The notes under the pieces are model-generated. The model was not told the DNA's origin, made no database searches, and saw nothing but the letters and a program-made list of their open reading frames with translations. A stretch of 64,000 nt of DNA from Ignavibacteriales bacterium (lineage in GTDB: Bacteria > Bacteroidota > Ignavibacteria > UBA10030). Where the stretch lies: positions 138,114-202,113 of the forward strand of contig JAPLFQ010000033.1 in the NCBI GenBank assembly GCA_026390595.1. Direction: 5' to 3'. The first letter of the stretch is position 1. Each line of letters starts with the position of its first letter. This document shows, piece after piece, positions 43,802 through 52,194 of this stretch. The translations under genes were made by a program, and so were the position numbers.

Positions 43802-44779
43802 TTATCGGTGACGGGCGCTCGGGATCGCAAGTCTTTTGAGTTTATAACGGAGAGTCTGCTCCGTCATCCCGAGGAAAAGCGCTGCCTTTGACTGATTGAA
43901 TCCGAATCTGGTAAGCGATCGTTCGATAATCCCCTTTTCAATGAGATCCAGGGAATTGTCAAGAACAAACTCCTGGCCACTGATGACGTTGTTGATCATC
44001 TTGACAACTTCAGTCTTTTCATCTGTGAGTTCAGGCGGGAGAGCGAATTTGCCTCCGGAGGAAAATAGGATGGACTTGTCGATAACGGCTTTGAGTTCCC
44101 GGATATTTTCTTTCCAAGGGTGTCGCACCAGGACATCAATTGCATTGATATCGATCGCCACATCTTTGATGCCCAGGTCCTTACTGATCTCATTCACGAA
44201 GTGCTTCACGAGAACAGGGATATCCTCAGGTCGTTCCCTCAACGGAAGGATCTCAATTTGTTCGAATTCCTGGACCTTCTTCGCCAATTCATCATAGACT
44301 TTGTGGGTCGGCAACAACTCTTCAGGTCTTTTCTTCATAGTCAGGACAACTCGTGCGTGAACGCCTCTGCCCTCGTCCCCTCCCATCCGCATTGCAGTCC
44401 GTGCCTGTATGAAGCTCAGAATCTTCATCTGATTTCTGAAGCTGGCGTCTTCAATCTCTTCGATGAGGATTGTTCCGTCATTTGAGAGTTCGAAGAGCCC
44501 GCGTTTTGTGGTCGGGGGCATTCCCGGCACGCCTTTTTCAAAGCCGAAAAGAACAGCTTCCAATTCGCGATCATCGATCACGGATGCATTCACCGAGAAA
44601 TAGGGATGTTGGTCATTGGTGCCGTTGAATTGCTCGGAGTGGATTCTCTTCGCGACAACGCCTTTACCGACTCCCGGTTCGCCGACAATCAGGACATCCT
44701 TTGTCCCATGAGCGGCCTTCGTGATCTGCTTCCTCAGAAGTTCGATCGATTTGCTTCTGCCTACGATTGTTGCTTCCAT
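43802..44779 (-). CDS. degenerate sigma-54-activator-like AAA+ regulator with Fis-type HTH
   Basis: A 325-residue protein shaped like an NtrC-type activator without a sensor domain: AAA+ at 1-245 and a Fis-like HTH at about 285-322 (SKAALFLGMTEQTLRYKLKRL). Walker A GEPGVGKG (33-40) is near-normal. The sigma-54 contact loop GAFTGA is replaced by GVPGMP at 83-88, Walker B DE reads EE (107-108), the sensor-I Asn is missing (VVLTMKK), and the arginine-finger region normally YYRLNV reads AKKVQE. It probably binds DNA and may act as a sigma-70 regulator or repressor rather than open sigma-54 promoters. It is convergent with the glycan operon. Confidence 0.8.
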   Translation of the reverse strand: MEATIVGRSKSIELLRKQITKAAHGTKDVLIVGEPGVGKGVVAKRIHSEQFNGTNDQHPYFSVNASVIDDRELEAVLFGFEKGVPGMPPTTKRGLFELSNDGTILIEEIEDASFRNQMKILSFIQARTAMRMGGDEGRGVHARVVLTMKKRPEELLPTHKVYDELAKKVQEFEQIEILPLRERPEDIPVLVKHFVNEISKDLGIKDVAIDINAIDVLVRHPWKENIRELKAVIDKSILFSSGGKFALPPELTDEKTEVVKMINNVISGQEFVLDNSLDLIEKGIIERSLTRFGFNQSKAALFLGMTEQTLRYKLKRLAIPSARHR

Positions 44780-44838
44780 TGTATTGAGCCTGTTAGATGG
44801 ATCAACCGAAGAATTTCAGGATGATTCTCTGAAGAAAG

Positions 44839-45990
44839 TTAGGCTTCGTTTCTTGGCGCGCGCGGTGCAAAAAGCCTTCCATGAATCGCTTTCGGGTTAA
44901 GAAAATGGCGTACAACAAGATTATCAAGAGCGTCGCGCCAACGACTAATATGTTCAGCGTCAGAAACCAACTCTCGTTCATAAAACTCGCCTTTGACGCT
45001 TGTGATGAACCTCAATCGCAAGCCAAAAAAAGTCAGTAGAAATAAGAGATTCAACAAAGTTAGATAGTAGCCAATCTGTTGCACATCCACAAAAGTCGCA
45101 TACTCGACTGATTTAATGTAGGCGTAATGATGGAGAATTTCAAGCGAGCAATATGGCAAGAAAAGGAAAATGATCTTCTCAATATATGCTCCCTGAGGAG
45201 GATCGTTCTTGTATTGGTATCCAAAGAAAAGGAAGATAAAGATGATGCAAAGAACGTTCATATAGATGTTGTCGAAGTATAGAGGCTTGAATAAGAGGGA
45301 CCCAAAATTCTCATCATTCTCTGAATAAGGGAGCAATTCCGCGACCCTGCGTGCCTTTTGGTCATCGAACAAAACTCCCACCTGTACACCATTCTTCCAA
45401 ATCCCAATAGAGCTAATCGCAGCGATTTCTTGAACTGTAGGAATCGTCTTGCCCATGTTTTCAGCAATAATCACGGCCTGGTTGACCGCCTTGTAGTCCG
45501 CGACGTCTTGAGTCGTATACAAATGTCTTGGATTTGCGAAAAACGGATTGTAGTAATAAGTGAAGGTGCTTCCAACAATCAAAAAGGCAAGAGAATATTT
45601 TGAAAATGTCCAGAAGTCCGTGAAAAGGGAGTCGATTACAACATAGACAACCGCAAAGGACAGTAGAAAGAAATACGCCATCAAGTGATACTGCGAGAAA
45701 TAGAATCTTAACCACTGATCGCCTGGAGCAATTGCGTATCCAACAAATCTAAAAACAAACGCAAGAACCGAGAGGAGAAAGAACATACCGAAATTCAAGA
45801 ATATTGGCCTGTTTGTCCTATTTGGCTCTCTAAGAAAAATGAAGATGCATACGATGCCAGTCAGGAGCAATATTGCGTCCACGAAGAGCGCACTTGACGA
45901 CGGACCTTCATTGGCGAGCGCAAACAACAGAAGTCCCGCGAGCGCGAGGAGGCCAATCCATAGAACTAATATTTTCTTGAACAGATACAA
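44839..45990 (-). CDS. polytopic membrane protein of unknown function
   Basis: A 383-residue protein not recognised as any family. Five hydrophobic helices lie in the first half (about 5-27, 36-54, 66-88, 101-122, 128-148). A soluble stretch at 150-235 follows (YYNPFFANPRHLYTTQDV, ISSIGIWKNGVQVGVLF), then about three more helices (240-330) and a basic C-terminal tail. The soluble loop has the alternating pattern of a small sensory-like domain, which is only an impression. The start is TTG at 45990, supported by a near-consensus promoter ending about 28 bases upstream. The regulator gene at 44779 follows by 59 bases and may be co-transcribed. Confidence 0.7.
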   Translation of the reverse strand: MYLFKKILVLWIGLLALAGLLLFALANEGPSSSALFVDAILLLTGIVCIFIFLREPNRTNRPIFLNFGMFFLLSVLAFVFRFVGYAIAPGDQWLRFYFSQYHLMAYFFLLSFAVVYVVIDSLFTDFWTFSKYSLAFLIVGSTFTYYYNPFFANPRHLYTTQDVADYKAVNQAVIIAENMGKTIPTVQEIAAISSIGIWKNGVQVGVLFDDQKARRVAELLPYSENDENFGSLLFKPLYFDNIYMNVLCIIFIFLFFGYQYKNDPPQGAYIEKIIFLFLPYCSLEILHHYAYIKSVEYATFVDVQQIGYYLTLLNLLFLLTFFGLRLRFITSVKGEFYERELVSDAEHISRWRDALDNLVVRHFLNPKAIHGRLFAPRAPRNEA

Positions 45991-46017
45991 TTCATATCAC
46001 TTTCGTTATCTGTGACG

Positions 46018-46046
46018 AATATAGCACGGAATGGAGATGATGTCAA
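46018..46046 (-). promoter_or_regulatory. near-consensus promoter of the 45990 membrane-protein gene
   Basis: On the minus strand TTGACA, 17 bases, TATATT, giving a start near 46011, about 20 bases before the TTG codon. The rest of the gap (46047-46171) shows nothing recognisable. Confidence 0.65.
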
Positions 46047-46171
46047 GGGGAAAAGACAACCAACAGTATTGAACGGTTCTCAACATCATCTCCAAACGTC
46101 AATTTTACAACGAGTTATGGGGAATGGATAAACCCTGGAATGCGACAAGGCCTATAGACTGAACATTGAAC

Positions 46172-46200
46172 TTGACATTTGCAGAAAATTAGCCAAAATT
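46172..46200 (+). promoter_or_regulatory. promoter candidate for the small secreted peptide gene
   Basis: TTGACA, 17 bases, AAAATT. The -35 is perfect and the -10 is weak at its first base, so an activator is possible. A short dyad GTGAT-ATGA-ATCAC lies at 46235-46248, between this site and the ribosome binding site. Confidence 0.4.
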
Positions 46201-46273
46201 TACGTGAAATCATAACACACTCGGAAACAAATGAGTGATATGAATCACATCTCCGAACCAACAAGGAGGTTTC

Positions 46274-46498
46274 ATGCTCAAGACCCGTAACGCAAAACGC
46301 TTCTTTGCCATCTTTATTGCTCTCGTGCTCACATTCGCGACGAACTTCGCGATATCTTACGCTGCGAAGCAAGAGGACAAATCTGTTGAGTTCAGTTCTT
46401 CACAATCAAGAAGTGGAGTCACAACCAGCACAAAACCGCCACTTCCGAATTCAATGCGAAGTGGAGTAACCACGAGCACGAAACCTCCTCAGCCTTAG
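46274..46498 (+). CDS. small secreted peptide with a duplicated RSGVTTSTKPP motif
   Basis: A 74-residue protein preceded by an excellent AAGGAGG. Residues 1-31 form a signal peptide or single membrane anchor (basic start, FFAIFIALVLTFATNFAI, then SYAA as a possible cleavage site). The exported part is only about 43 residues and contains RSGVTTSTKPP twice (46-56 and 62-72, period 16). The two copies differ in 7 of 11 codons with no amino-acid change, showing selection on the peptide. No known family is recognised. It is bounded by its own promoter candidate and a hairpin terminator, and is followed by an M50 membrane protease gene with a separate promoter. Confidence 0.75.
   Translation: MLKTRNAKRFFAIFIALVLTFATNFAISYAAKQEDKSVEFSSSQSRSGVTTSTKPPLPNSMRSGVTTSTKPPQP
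46409..46489 (+). repeat. tandem 48-base repeat within the small peptide gene
   Basis: Two 33-base copies at 46409-46441 and 46457-46489 encode the same eleven residues. Codons for R, V, three T and two P differ synonymously between copies. S, G, S and K codons are identical. Confidence 0.85.
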
Positions 46499-46523
46499 GG
46501 CTTATGATGTTTTTCCTTTCATT

Positions 46524-46565
46524 CTCCGACAGCATCCGAGTTCCCTTGTTCGAATGCTGTCGGAG
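46524..46565 (+). terminator. hairpin terminator after the small peptide gene
   Basis: A perfect 12-bp stem (CTCCGACAGCAT / ATGCTGTCGGAG) with an 18-base loop that can pair further (CCGAG/TTCGA). It is followed by a T-poor then T-rich stretch (GTGTATTTTG). It lies 26 bases after the stop codon. Confidence 0.7.
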
Positions 46566-46574
46566 TGGTGTATT

Positions 46575-46603
46575 TTGCTTTCGGGTTGGTTTTTGCTTAT
46601 CTT
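46575..46603 (+). promoter_or_regulatory. promoter of the M50 protease gene
   Basis: TTGCTT, 17 bases, TATCTT, the same hexamers as the glcD promoter. Transcription would start about 40 bases before the ATG at 46649, just after the preceding hairpin. Confidence 0.5.
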
Positions 46604-46648
46604 CCATCTGAGTGTTGTGCCGCGTATTCGAAAATTTTCTCGGATTGA

Positions 46649-47701
46649 ATGAGCAATAACTTCCCCCAGGAAGATCCTCTACGTCTTGATGAAGTTGAGT
46701 CAGCGAAACCGGATTTCCGCTTTCTTCTCAACATCCTCCTTCTTCTCCTTACGCTGTTTACTACGACCGTCGCCGGCGTGCAATGGGTGGGAAAGAACGC
46801 CTTCGAACTTACAAATCTCCACTATGGTCTTCCGTACTCGATTTCCATCCTCTTTGTACTCGGGGTCCACGAGTTCGGACATTACTTCGCTGCAAGATAC
46901 CATGGAGTCAAGGTTACTTTGCCTTACTTCCTCCCATTTCCTCCAACTCCCTTCTTCTTGAACTTTGGGACTTTGGGCGCTCTTATTCGGACTAGATCTG
47001 TTGTCCCAACCCGAAAAGCTATGTTCGACATCGGAGTTGCTGGCCCGCTCGCTGGTTTCTGCGCGTGCGTTGTCGTATTAATTCTCGGATTCCTGACTCT
47101 GCCAGGCCCGGACTATATCCTATCAATCCATCCGGGGTATGATTTTTCGACCCAGATGACCAACGATGGACAAGGACTAGGGTTGGAATTCGGCAGAACG
47201 ATTCTTTACAGTGCCCTCTCCTGGCTTCTTACGGATCCAGCGCAGCAATTCGTTCCGCCTATGTCCGAAATGTATCACTATCCGCTGCTTTGCGTCGGTT
47301 GGTTTGGGCTCTTCGTCACCGCAATGAACCTCATCCCGATCGGACAGTACGATGGCGGACATCTTATCTATACGCTCTTCGGCGACAAGCATCGTAGGAT
47401 TGCTCGAACATCATTTGTCATACTCCTTGTACTGGGACTGCCGGCCGTGATCGACGCACTTCTCCGGGGAATAATGAGCTACTTCATGGAGCAATTGCCA
47501 GCCCAGATTGTCCCTTTCGCTCAATACAGTTGGACAGGTTGGTTCCTGTGGGCATTGGTCTCCTATTATTTCATCAAGCTCTATCATCCACCTGTGCCTG
47601 ATGAGACACCCCTGGATAGACAACGAATTATTGTTGGGTGGTTCACGCTGATAGTCTTTGTTGTGAGTTTCTCTTTCGCACCGTTTACGATTTCCATGTA
47701 A
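46649..47701 (+). CDS. M50-family site-2-type membrane metalloprotease
   Basis: A 350-residue integral membrane protease with about six to eight helices. The zinc site is H74-E-F-G-H78 in a hydrophobic helix (FVLGVHEFGHYFAARYHG), and the distal motif is NLIPIGQYDGGH. The loop LPYFLPFPPTPFFLNFGTLG is typical of the EGY/Sll0862-like branch that lacks a PDZ domain. Such enzymes cut transmembrane substrates, for example anti-sigma factors or signal-peptide remnants. No anti-sigma factor is nearby. The small single-span secreted peptide just upstream is a possible substrate by position only. Confidence 0.88.
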   Translation: MSNNFPQEDPLRLDEVESAKPDFRFLLNILLLLLTLFTTTVAGVQWVGKNAFELTNLHYGLPYSISILFVLGVHEFGHYFAARYHGVKVTLPYFLPFPPTPFFLNFGTLGALIRTRSVVPTRKAMFDIGVAGPLAGFCACVVVLILGFLTLPGPDYILSIHPGYDFSTQMTNDGQGLGLEFGRTILYSALSWLLTDPAQQFVPPMSEMYHYPLLCVGWFGLFVTAMNLIPIGQYDGGHLIYTLFGDKHRRIARTSFVILLVLGLPAVIDALLRGIMSYFMEQLPAQIVPFAQYSWTGWFLWALVSYYFIKLYHPPVPDETPLDRQRIIVGWFTLIVFVVSFSFAPFTISM

Positions 47702-47710
47702 AATCAGTAC

Positions 47711-47739
47711 TTGACTTTCTTCGCTGAGCTTTCTATCTT
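47711..47739 (+). promoter_or_regulatory. promoter of the 47843-57272 operon
   Basis: TTGACT, 17 bases, TATCTTTG, the -10 region matching TAnnTTTG in full. It begins 10 bases after the protease stop and leaves a leader of about 97 bases before the TTG start at 47843. Confidence 0.6.
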
Positions 47740-47842
47740 TGTGCAATCGATCTTCTGCACATCCCATTCACAGAAAAGGAAGCTGACGACATACTGATTG
47801 CTACGAAGTAGGTCCGAACAGAACTATTAAGGGAAGCAATCA

Positions 47843-48769
47843 TTGCGTCGGCTCCATCAATTCTCAGTTACTCACTCCCTGGCACTTGTTTCAAGAGCGA
47901 AGGCTATCAGCATTGTTCCGGCTGACTTGCGCATAATCGCGCGGCTTGCACTCTTGGCACTCATGTTAGCTGCCGTCGGAGGGTGCGAGATGAGAACCGG
48001 GAATGCTATCGATTCCGTTGGACACCCCCCAACCCTTCTGCAAGCCGACATTACTCCGTCTTCCGTCAACACCGACACGATTAATACCGGAGCCAGCCGA
48101 AACCCGGAGGATCTGTTGTCGATCTCCGTGACCGTTTCCGCGCAGGTTAGTCAGAACTCGGACAATCCTCTGTCGCATGTGAGGTGTTCACTGAAACCCC
48201 CATCATCAAGTTCTACACTATCAGAAAGTGAACTCAACGATGATGGTGCCGCTCCGGATCGGACCAAGGGTGACGGTATCTACACGGGGAAAGTCGGTAT
48301 TCAAATAAAAAGAGTAGAAATAGGGACCTTTCGTGCTGAGGTCAGTGCAGAAGCTCAAAACGGTTTTCAGAGCAATACGATAATCGCCCCACTGACAGTG
48401 TATCGCGGGAACAGAGCTCCCGTTCTTACCTCTCTCGATGCCCCTGATACGGTGACACTTGCAAACCAATCACAATCGTTGCTTCTTCGGATCAAATCGA
48501 CCGATGCAGACGGACTGTCCGACCTGGCCAAAGTCATATTCAATTCGTACAAGCCTGATGGTACACCTTCGAGCGGGAACCCCTTTCTGATGTACGACGA
48601 TGGATCCGCCAGTCATGGCGATATCGTCGCGGGCGATGGAATCTACAGCCTGATCATCACGCTGCCACCAGCAACGAGCCCGGGCACGTACAGGTTTGAG
48701 TTTCAGGCATTCGACCGATCCAACGAAACGAGTGCAGTTGTCGTTCATCGCATCACGGTGAAGCAATGA
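47843..48769 (+). CDS. lipoprotein with two DDG...GDGIY (choice-of-anchor X-like) motifs
   Basis: A 308-residue predicted lipoprotein. A hydrophobic run ending LAAVGGC places the lipidated cysteine at C48, after an unusually long N-terminal region. The mature part is beta-rich with two similar elements, DDGAAPDRTKGDGIYTG (133-149) and DDGSASHGDIVAGDGIYS (252-269), as in choice-of-anchor X and related calcium-binding surface domains. The start is TTG at 47843 with AAGGGA eight bases upstream; no better codon lies before the lipobox. It leads the secretion/glycosylation operon and overlaps the next gene in ATGA. The function is unknown; surface attachment is likely. Confidence 0.7.
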   Translation: MRRLHQFSVTHSLALVSRAKAISIVPADLRIIARLALLALMLAAVGGCEMRTGNAIDSVGHPPTLLQADITPSSVNTDTINTGASRNPEDLLSISVTVSAQVSQNSDNPLSHVRCSLKPPSSSSTLSESELNDDGAAPDRTKGDGIYTGKVGIQIKRVEIGTFRAEVSAEAQNGFQSNTIIAPLTVYRGNRAPVLTSLDAPDTVTLANQSQSLLLRIKSTDADGLSDLAKVIFNSYKPDGTPSSGNPFLMYDDGSASHGDIVAGDGIYSLIITLPPATSPGTYRFEFQAFDRSNETSAVVVHRITVKQ

Positions 48770-50316
48770 GGCGTTTCGGAATCATATCGACATTCCTGCT
48801 CGCGCTCTCGGGAGAGCTCCCTGCACAGGTCATCAATTCATTTGCCATCCCGTCAAGCGAAACCTCTCCGCTTCTGCGGAGCAACATTGTCAACAAGATT
48901 GCCCCCAAGGGTGATACGATCTGGGTGGGGACAGGAAAAGGACCGACATCATCTACGGATGCGGGGCGATCATGGAGGCAGTTCGCTGCTTCTGAGACAT
49001 TTGATGAAAAGGGAGTCTCGGCGGTCGCTGCACGTGGGAATGAGATCTGGATTTCTACGACATACATCACGAAACCCGAGAATGTTGCGCATCAAACGGG
49101 TCACGGACTCCATTACTCGACTGACCGAGGACAAAGCTGGACATTCATTTCCCAGCCAGTTGATACCGGCAAGGTCGATACGCTTCTCTACGGCCGTAAC
49201 AAGATACCCACGCTTAATGTTACTGTTCCAGTTGACAACGTTACATACGACATCGCTCTGACGTCGAAATACGTGTGGATTGCGAGTTGGGCTGGCATGC
49301 TGCGTCGGTCGTCAAATCGGGGAAAATCTTGGGAGCGCGTCATACTGCCGCCAGATAACCTTAATCGGATTTCTCCTTCTGACACACTACGATTCGCCCT
49401 CGCCGTCGTGGACAGACAACTCGGCGCCGATTCTCTGGTCGGTAATCTCAACCACCGGCCATTTGCCGTCTACGCAAGCGATGATTCGACAATTTGGGTT
49501 GGAACAGCCAACGGCATCAACAAATCGACGGATGGCGGCATCAGCTGGCGGAAATTCAACCACCAGAATCAACTCAAGCCGATTTCCGGCAATTGGGTGG
49601 TGGGAATTACTGAGCAGCGATGGGGCACCAAGCGAGTGATTTGGGCGGCGACCGTCAATGCTCTCGAGGCCGACGAGAAACGAGGCGTGAGTTATTCAAG
49701 CGATGGAGGCGAAACATGGGGAACCGCTTTGCTTGGCGAATGGGCCCACAACATCGCTTCAAAAGACTCCATCGTCTACGTCGCAACAGATGGCGGCGTT
49801 TACCGGTCCAACGATTACGGTCGATCATGGACGCGGAGCGGCACCGTCTACGACCCGTTGACGTTGCAGCGATTTGCTTCCCCGGCGGTCTATGCAGTAG
49901 GAGTACAGGGTGACGCTCTCTGGACAGGCGGACCTGAAGGGCTCGCCAGAACGTTGGACAATTCCTCCTCCCCCTTCGGAAGTACCTGGAATGTATTTAG
50001 AACATATCAACCCGTCCAAGCAACCGGTCAGACATATTCCTATCCCCTTCCCTTCAGCCCCGCGTTCGAGGCAGTTCGGATTCATTTCTCGACGTCAGGA
50101 AAGACAGCTCCTGTTTCAATCAGAATTTTCGATTTCTCAATGCAACCCGTAAAAACCCTTCTTCGGGATGCCCTCCGGATCGGCTCCGCTGAACATGATG
50201 AAATCTGGGACGGGCGCGACGACAGGAACCGCCGCGTAACCAATGGAGTGTATTTTTATCGAATTGAAGTTGACGGTGGCAACGCACAATGGGGAAAGAT
50301 ATTCGTCCTGCAATGA
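48766..50316 (+). CDS. secreted Asp-box (BNR-repeat) protein with FlgD-like/type IX-type C-terminal domain
   Basis: A 516-residue protein with a signal peptide (about 1-20, IISTFLLALSGELPA). Six S-x-D-x-G-x-x-W-type Asp boxes at about 62-70, 118-125, 182-189, 254-261, 311-318 and 348-355 imply a beta-propeller like those of the sortilin/YCF48/glycosidase folds. The last ~90 residues (YPLPFSP, IRIFDFSMQPVKTL, WDGRDDRNRRVTNGVYFYRI, GKIFVLQ) match the FlgD Ig-like or type A sorting domain found on type IX secretion cargo. No catalytic residues of sialidases are evident. It overlaps both neighbours in ATGA and is followed directly by two PorV/PorQ barrels. Confidence 0.82.
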   Translation: MRRFGIISTFLLALSGELPAQVINSFAIPSSETSPLLRSNIVNKIAPKGDTIWVGTGKGPTSSTDAGRSWRQFAASETFDEKGVSAVAARGNEIWISTTYITKPENVAHQTGHGLHYSTDRGQSWTFISQPVDTGKVDTLLYGRNKIPTLNVTVPVDNVTYDIALTSKYVWIASWAGMLRRSSNRGKSWERVILPPDNLNRISPSDTLRFALAVVDRQLGADSLVGNLNHRPFAVYASDDSTIWVGTANGINKSTDGGISWRKFNHQNQLKPISGNWVVGITEQRWGTKRVIWAATVNALEADEKRGVSYSSDGGETWGTALLGEWAHNIASKDSIVYVATDGGVYRSNDYGRSWTRSGTVYDPLTLQRFASPAVYAVGVQGDALWTGGPEGLARTLDNSSSPFGSTWNVFRTYQPVQATGQTYSYPLPFSPAFEAVRIHFSTSGKTAPVSIRIFDFSMQPVKTLLRDALRIGSAEHDEIWDGRDDRNRRVTNGVYFYRIEVDGGNAQWGKIFVLQ

Positions 50317-51296
50317 GCACACGACACAACACTATACCTCTCCTCTGGATCATTGCGAGCATGGCCTTGCACCTCCCGGCGTTCTCTACGGCGTTCGCCC
50401 AGAACAACTTTGAACTCGGCGGTTTGGCCGGAGCGGCAATGCGAATGGGATTTGGAGCGAGAGGTATGGGCATGGCGAACAGCCTGACCGCGATCAAGAC
50501 AGATGATGGTACGGGATACTACAATCCTGCCGTGGTTCCTTTTCAAGCACATCCGAGCGCGTTGCTTTCTGCGGGATTTTTGCCGTTCGACAGGAATCTG
50601 AATTTCGTCAGCTATGCCCAGAGTATAAAGCCAACCGGCGGCTTCTCGCTCGCACTCATCAACGCTGGCGTATCAAAGATCCAGGGCCGAAGTCTCGACG
50701 GTCTCCCCACAGAGACGTACTCCACATCCGAAAATGAGTTTCTGTTCACTTTTGGTACAAAGGTGCGGCCTGATTTCGCCGTTGGAGTTTCTGCGAAAAT
50801 CCTTTATTATTCGTTATTCGAAAGTGTGAAAAGCACCACAGTCGGATTCGACCTGGGCATTGTCTACGCTCCTTCCGAGGCCTGGACAATTGGCGCTGTG
50901 GTGGCAGACATCAATTCAAAATACAAGTGGGACACATCCCAGCTCTATGGAAGCTCCGGAAATACCAGCATCGATCGATTTCCGCTGCGGCGAAAGTTGG
51001 CGATATGCTATTCCCCTGGTTTTCTCAAAGGCAGAATCGCTGGTGAAGTCGAGTGGGTTGGCGCAATTGTGCTCTCACGAATCGGAGCGGAATTGGCTCT
51101 TCAGGAAAATGTTACTCTCAGAGGCGGTATCGATCAGATTGACTTTGCAGGCGGGATAAGCTCAAAGCCGAGCATCGGATTCTCGCTGCAGACGGCCGTT
51201 GCGTCTTTGAAGCCAACTATCGATTATGGATTTATTCTTGAACCGTACGGCACTGGGGGGATTCACATGCTCTCTCTAAGACTGAGCTTTGAATGA
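50313..51296 (+). CDS. PorV/PorQ-family outer-membrane barrel (first)
   Basis: A 327-residue protein with a signal peptide ending near FSTAFAQ. The FadL-like barrel has the family opening MRMGFGARGMGMANSLTA and GYYNPA, repeated aromatic strand ends, and a terminal LSLRLSFE for barrel insertion. PorV is the shuttle that takes type IX cargo from the translocon to the attachment complex; PorQ is a relative in the same system. The start is the ATG in the ATGA overlap with the Asp-box gene. Being next to a candidate cargo suggests a dedicated shuttle. Confidence 0.82.
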   Translation: MSTRHNTIPLLWIIASMALHLPAFSTAFAQNNFELGGLAGAAMRMGFGARGMGMANSLTAIKTDDGTGYYNPAVVPFQAHPSALLSAGFLPFDRNLNFVSYAQSIKPTGGFSLALINAGVSKIQGRSLDGLPTETYSTSENEFLFTFGTKVRPDFAVGVSAKILYYSLFESVKSTTVGFDLGIVYAPSEAWTIGAVVADINSKYKWDTSQLYGSSGNTSIDRFPLRRKLAICYSPGFLKGRIAGEVEWVGAIVLSRIGAELALQENVTLRGGIDQIDFAGGISSKPSIGFSLQTAVASLKPTIDYGFILEPYGTGGIHMLSLRLSFE

Positions 51297-52189
51297 CAAA
51301 GAAATGGATGCTGCTCTTCTTTCTAGCTCTGTGCCCGGTCATCGTGATCGCCCAGGGATCATCCGTTGGCTCTTCCCAGCTCAAAATTCCGCTTGATGGC
51401 CGCTCGGCTGCACTCGGTGACGCAACAATCGCTGATCACGGCCGGCTTTCCTCGTGGCTGCTCAATCCGGCCAATCTGGAGAGTCGCGGGAATGTGACGA
51501 TCGCCCTGACTCATGCTCAGTGGATTCAGGACATCCAATGCGAGTTCCTCGCAATTCAAATTCCAATCTCATTCGGGACAGTCGGCCTGGGAGTTTCAGC
51601 TATCAGCGTACCCGGCATCGAAGTGAGAGACATCCCCGGCCCAGCGCTAGGGACCTTCAGCGCCAGAAATGCAACATTGCAGCTTGGATTTGCGACGACG
51701 CTGATTCAAAATGCCTCGTTCGGAGTCTCAGCGAAGTACCTCTATGAGAAGCTCTATGCTGACGACGCATCCGGACTTGGCGTGGACGTTGGCCTGTTGT
51801 ATCGCACGCCAATTGCAGGCCTCCAAGCAGCAGTCTCCGTGACCAATGCCGGTTCGCTTGAACAATTCCGAAGAGAAAACTCCGACCTGCCAACCTTTGT
51901 CCGGGGCGGAATTGCGTACACTTTTGCATTTGACGATTTTGCCTTTTCAGCTAACGCGGGCTTCGCTGGTCATATTCAGCAAAGCGAAAGCCATATGCTG
52001 GGAAGCATCGAAACAACCTATGACAACGCCGTCTCCGTCAGATTTGGCTATGCCTCAGGCTACGATTCACGCGGCCTTTCGGCAGGCCTCGGCATCCGGT
52101 ACGAGTTTCTTCAATTCGACTATGCCTTCGTCCCGTTTTCACTCGGCCTGGGAGACGCTCACCTCTTCACACTAGCATTCCAATTCTGA
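51293..52189 (+). CDS. PorV/PorQ-family outer-membrane barrel (second)
   Basis: A 298-residue protein with a signal peptide (FFLALCPVIVIAQ). It opens with LKIPLDGRSAALGDATIA and WLLNPANL, the conserved start of this barrel family, and ends HLFTLAFQF with a terminal Phe. It is shorter than and only loosely similar to its upstream neighbour, so the two are probably not redundant. It overlaps the first barrel gene in ATGA and is followed 5 bases later by the FemAB-like gene. Confidence 0.82.
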   Translation: MTKKWMLLFFLALCPVIVIAQGSSVGSSQLKIPLDGRSAALGDATIADHGRLSSWLLNPANLESRGNVTIALTHAQWIQDIQCEFLAIQIPISFGTVGLGVSAISVPGIEVRDIPGPALGTFSARNATLQLGFATTLIQNASFGVSAKYLYEKLYADDASGLGVDVGLLYRTPIAGLQAAVSVTNAGSLEQFRRENSDLPTFVRGGIAYTFAFDDFAFSANAGFAGHIQQSESHMLGSIETTYDNAVSVRFGYASGYDSRGLSAGLGIRYEFLQFDYAFVPFSLGLGDAHLFTLAFQF

Positions 52190-52194
52190 TACCT

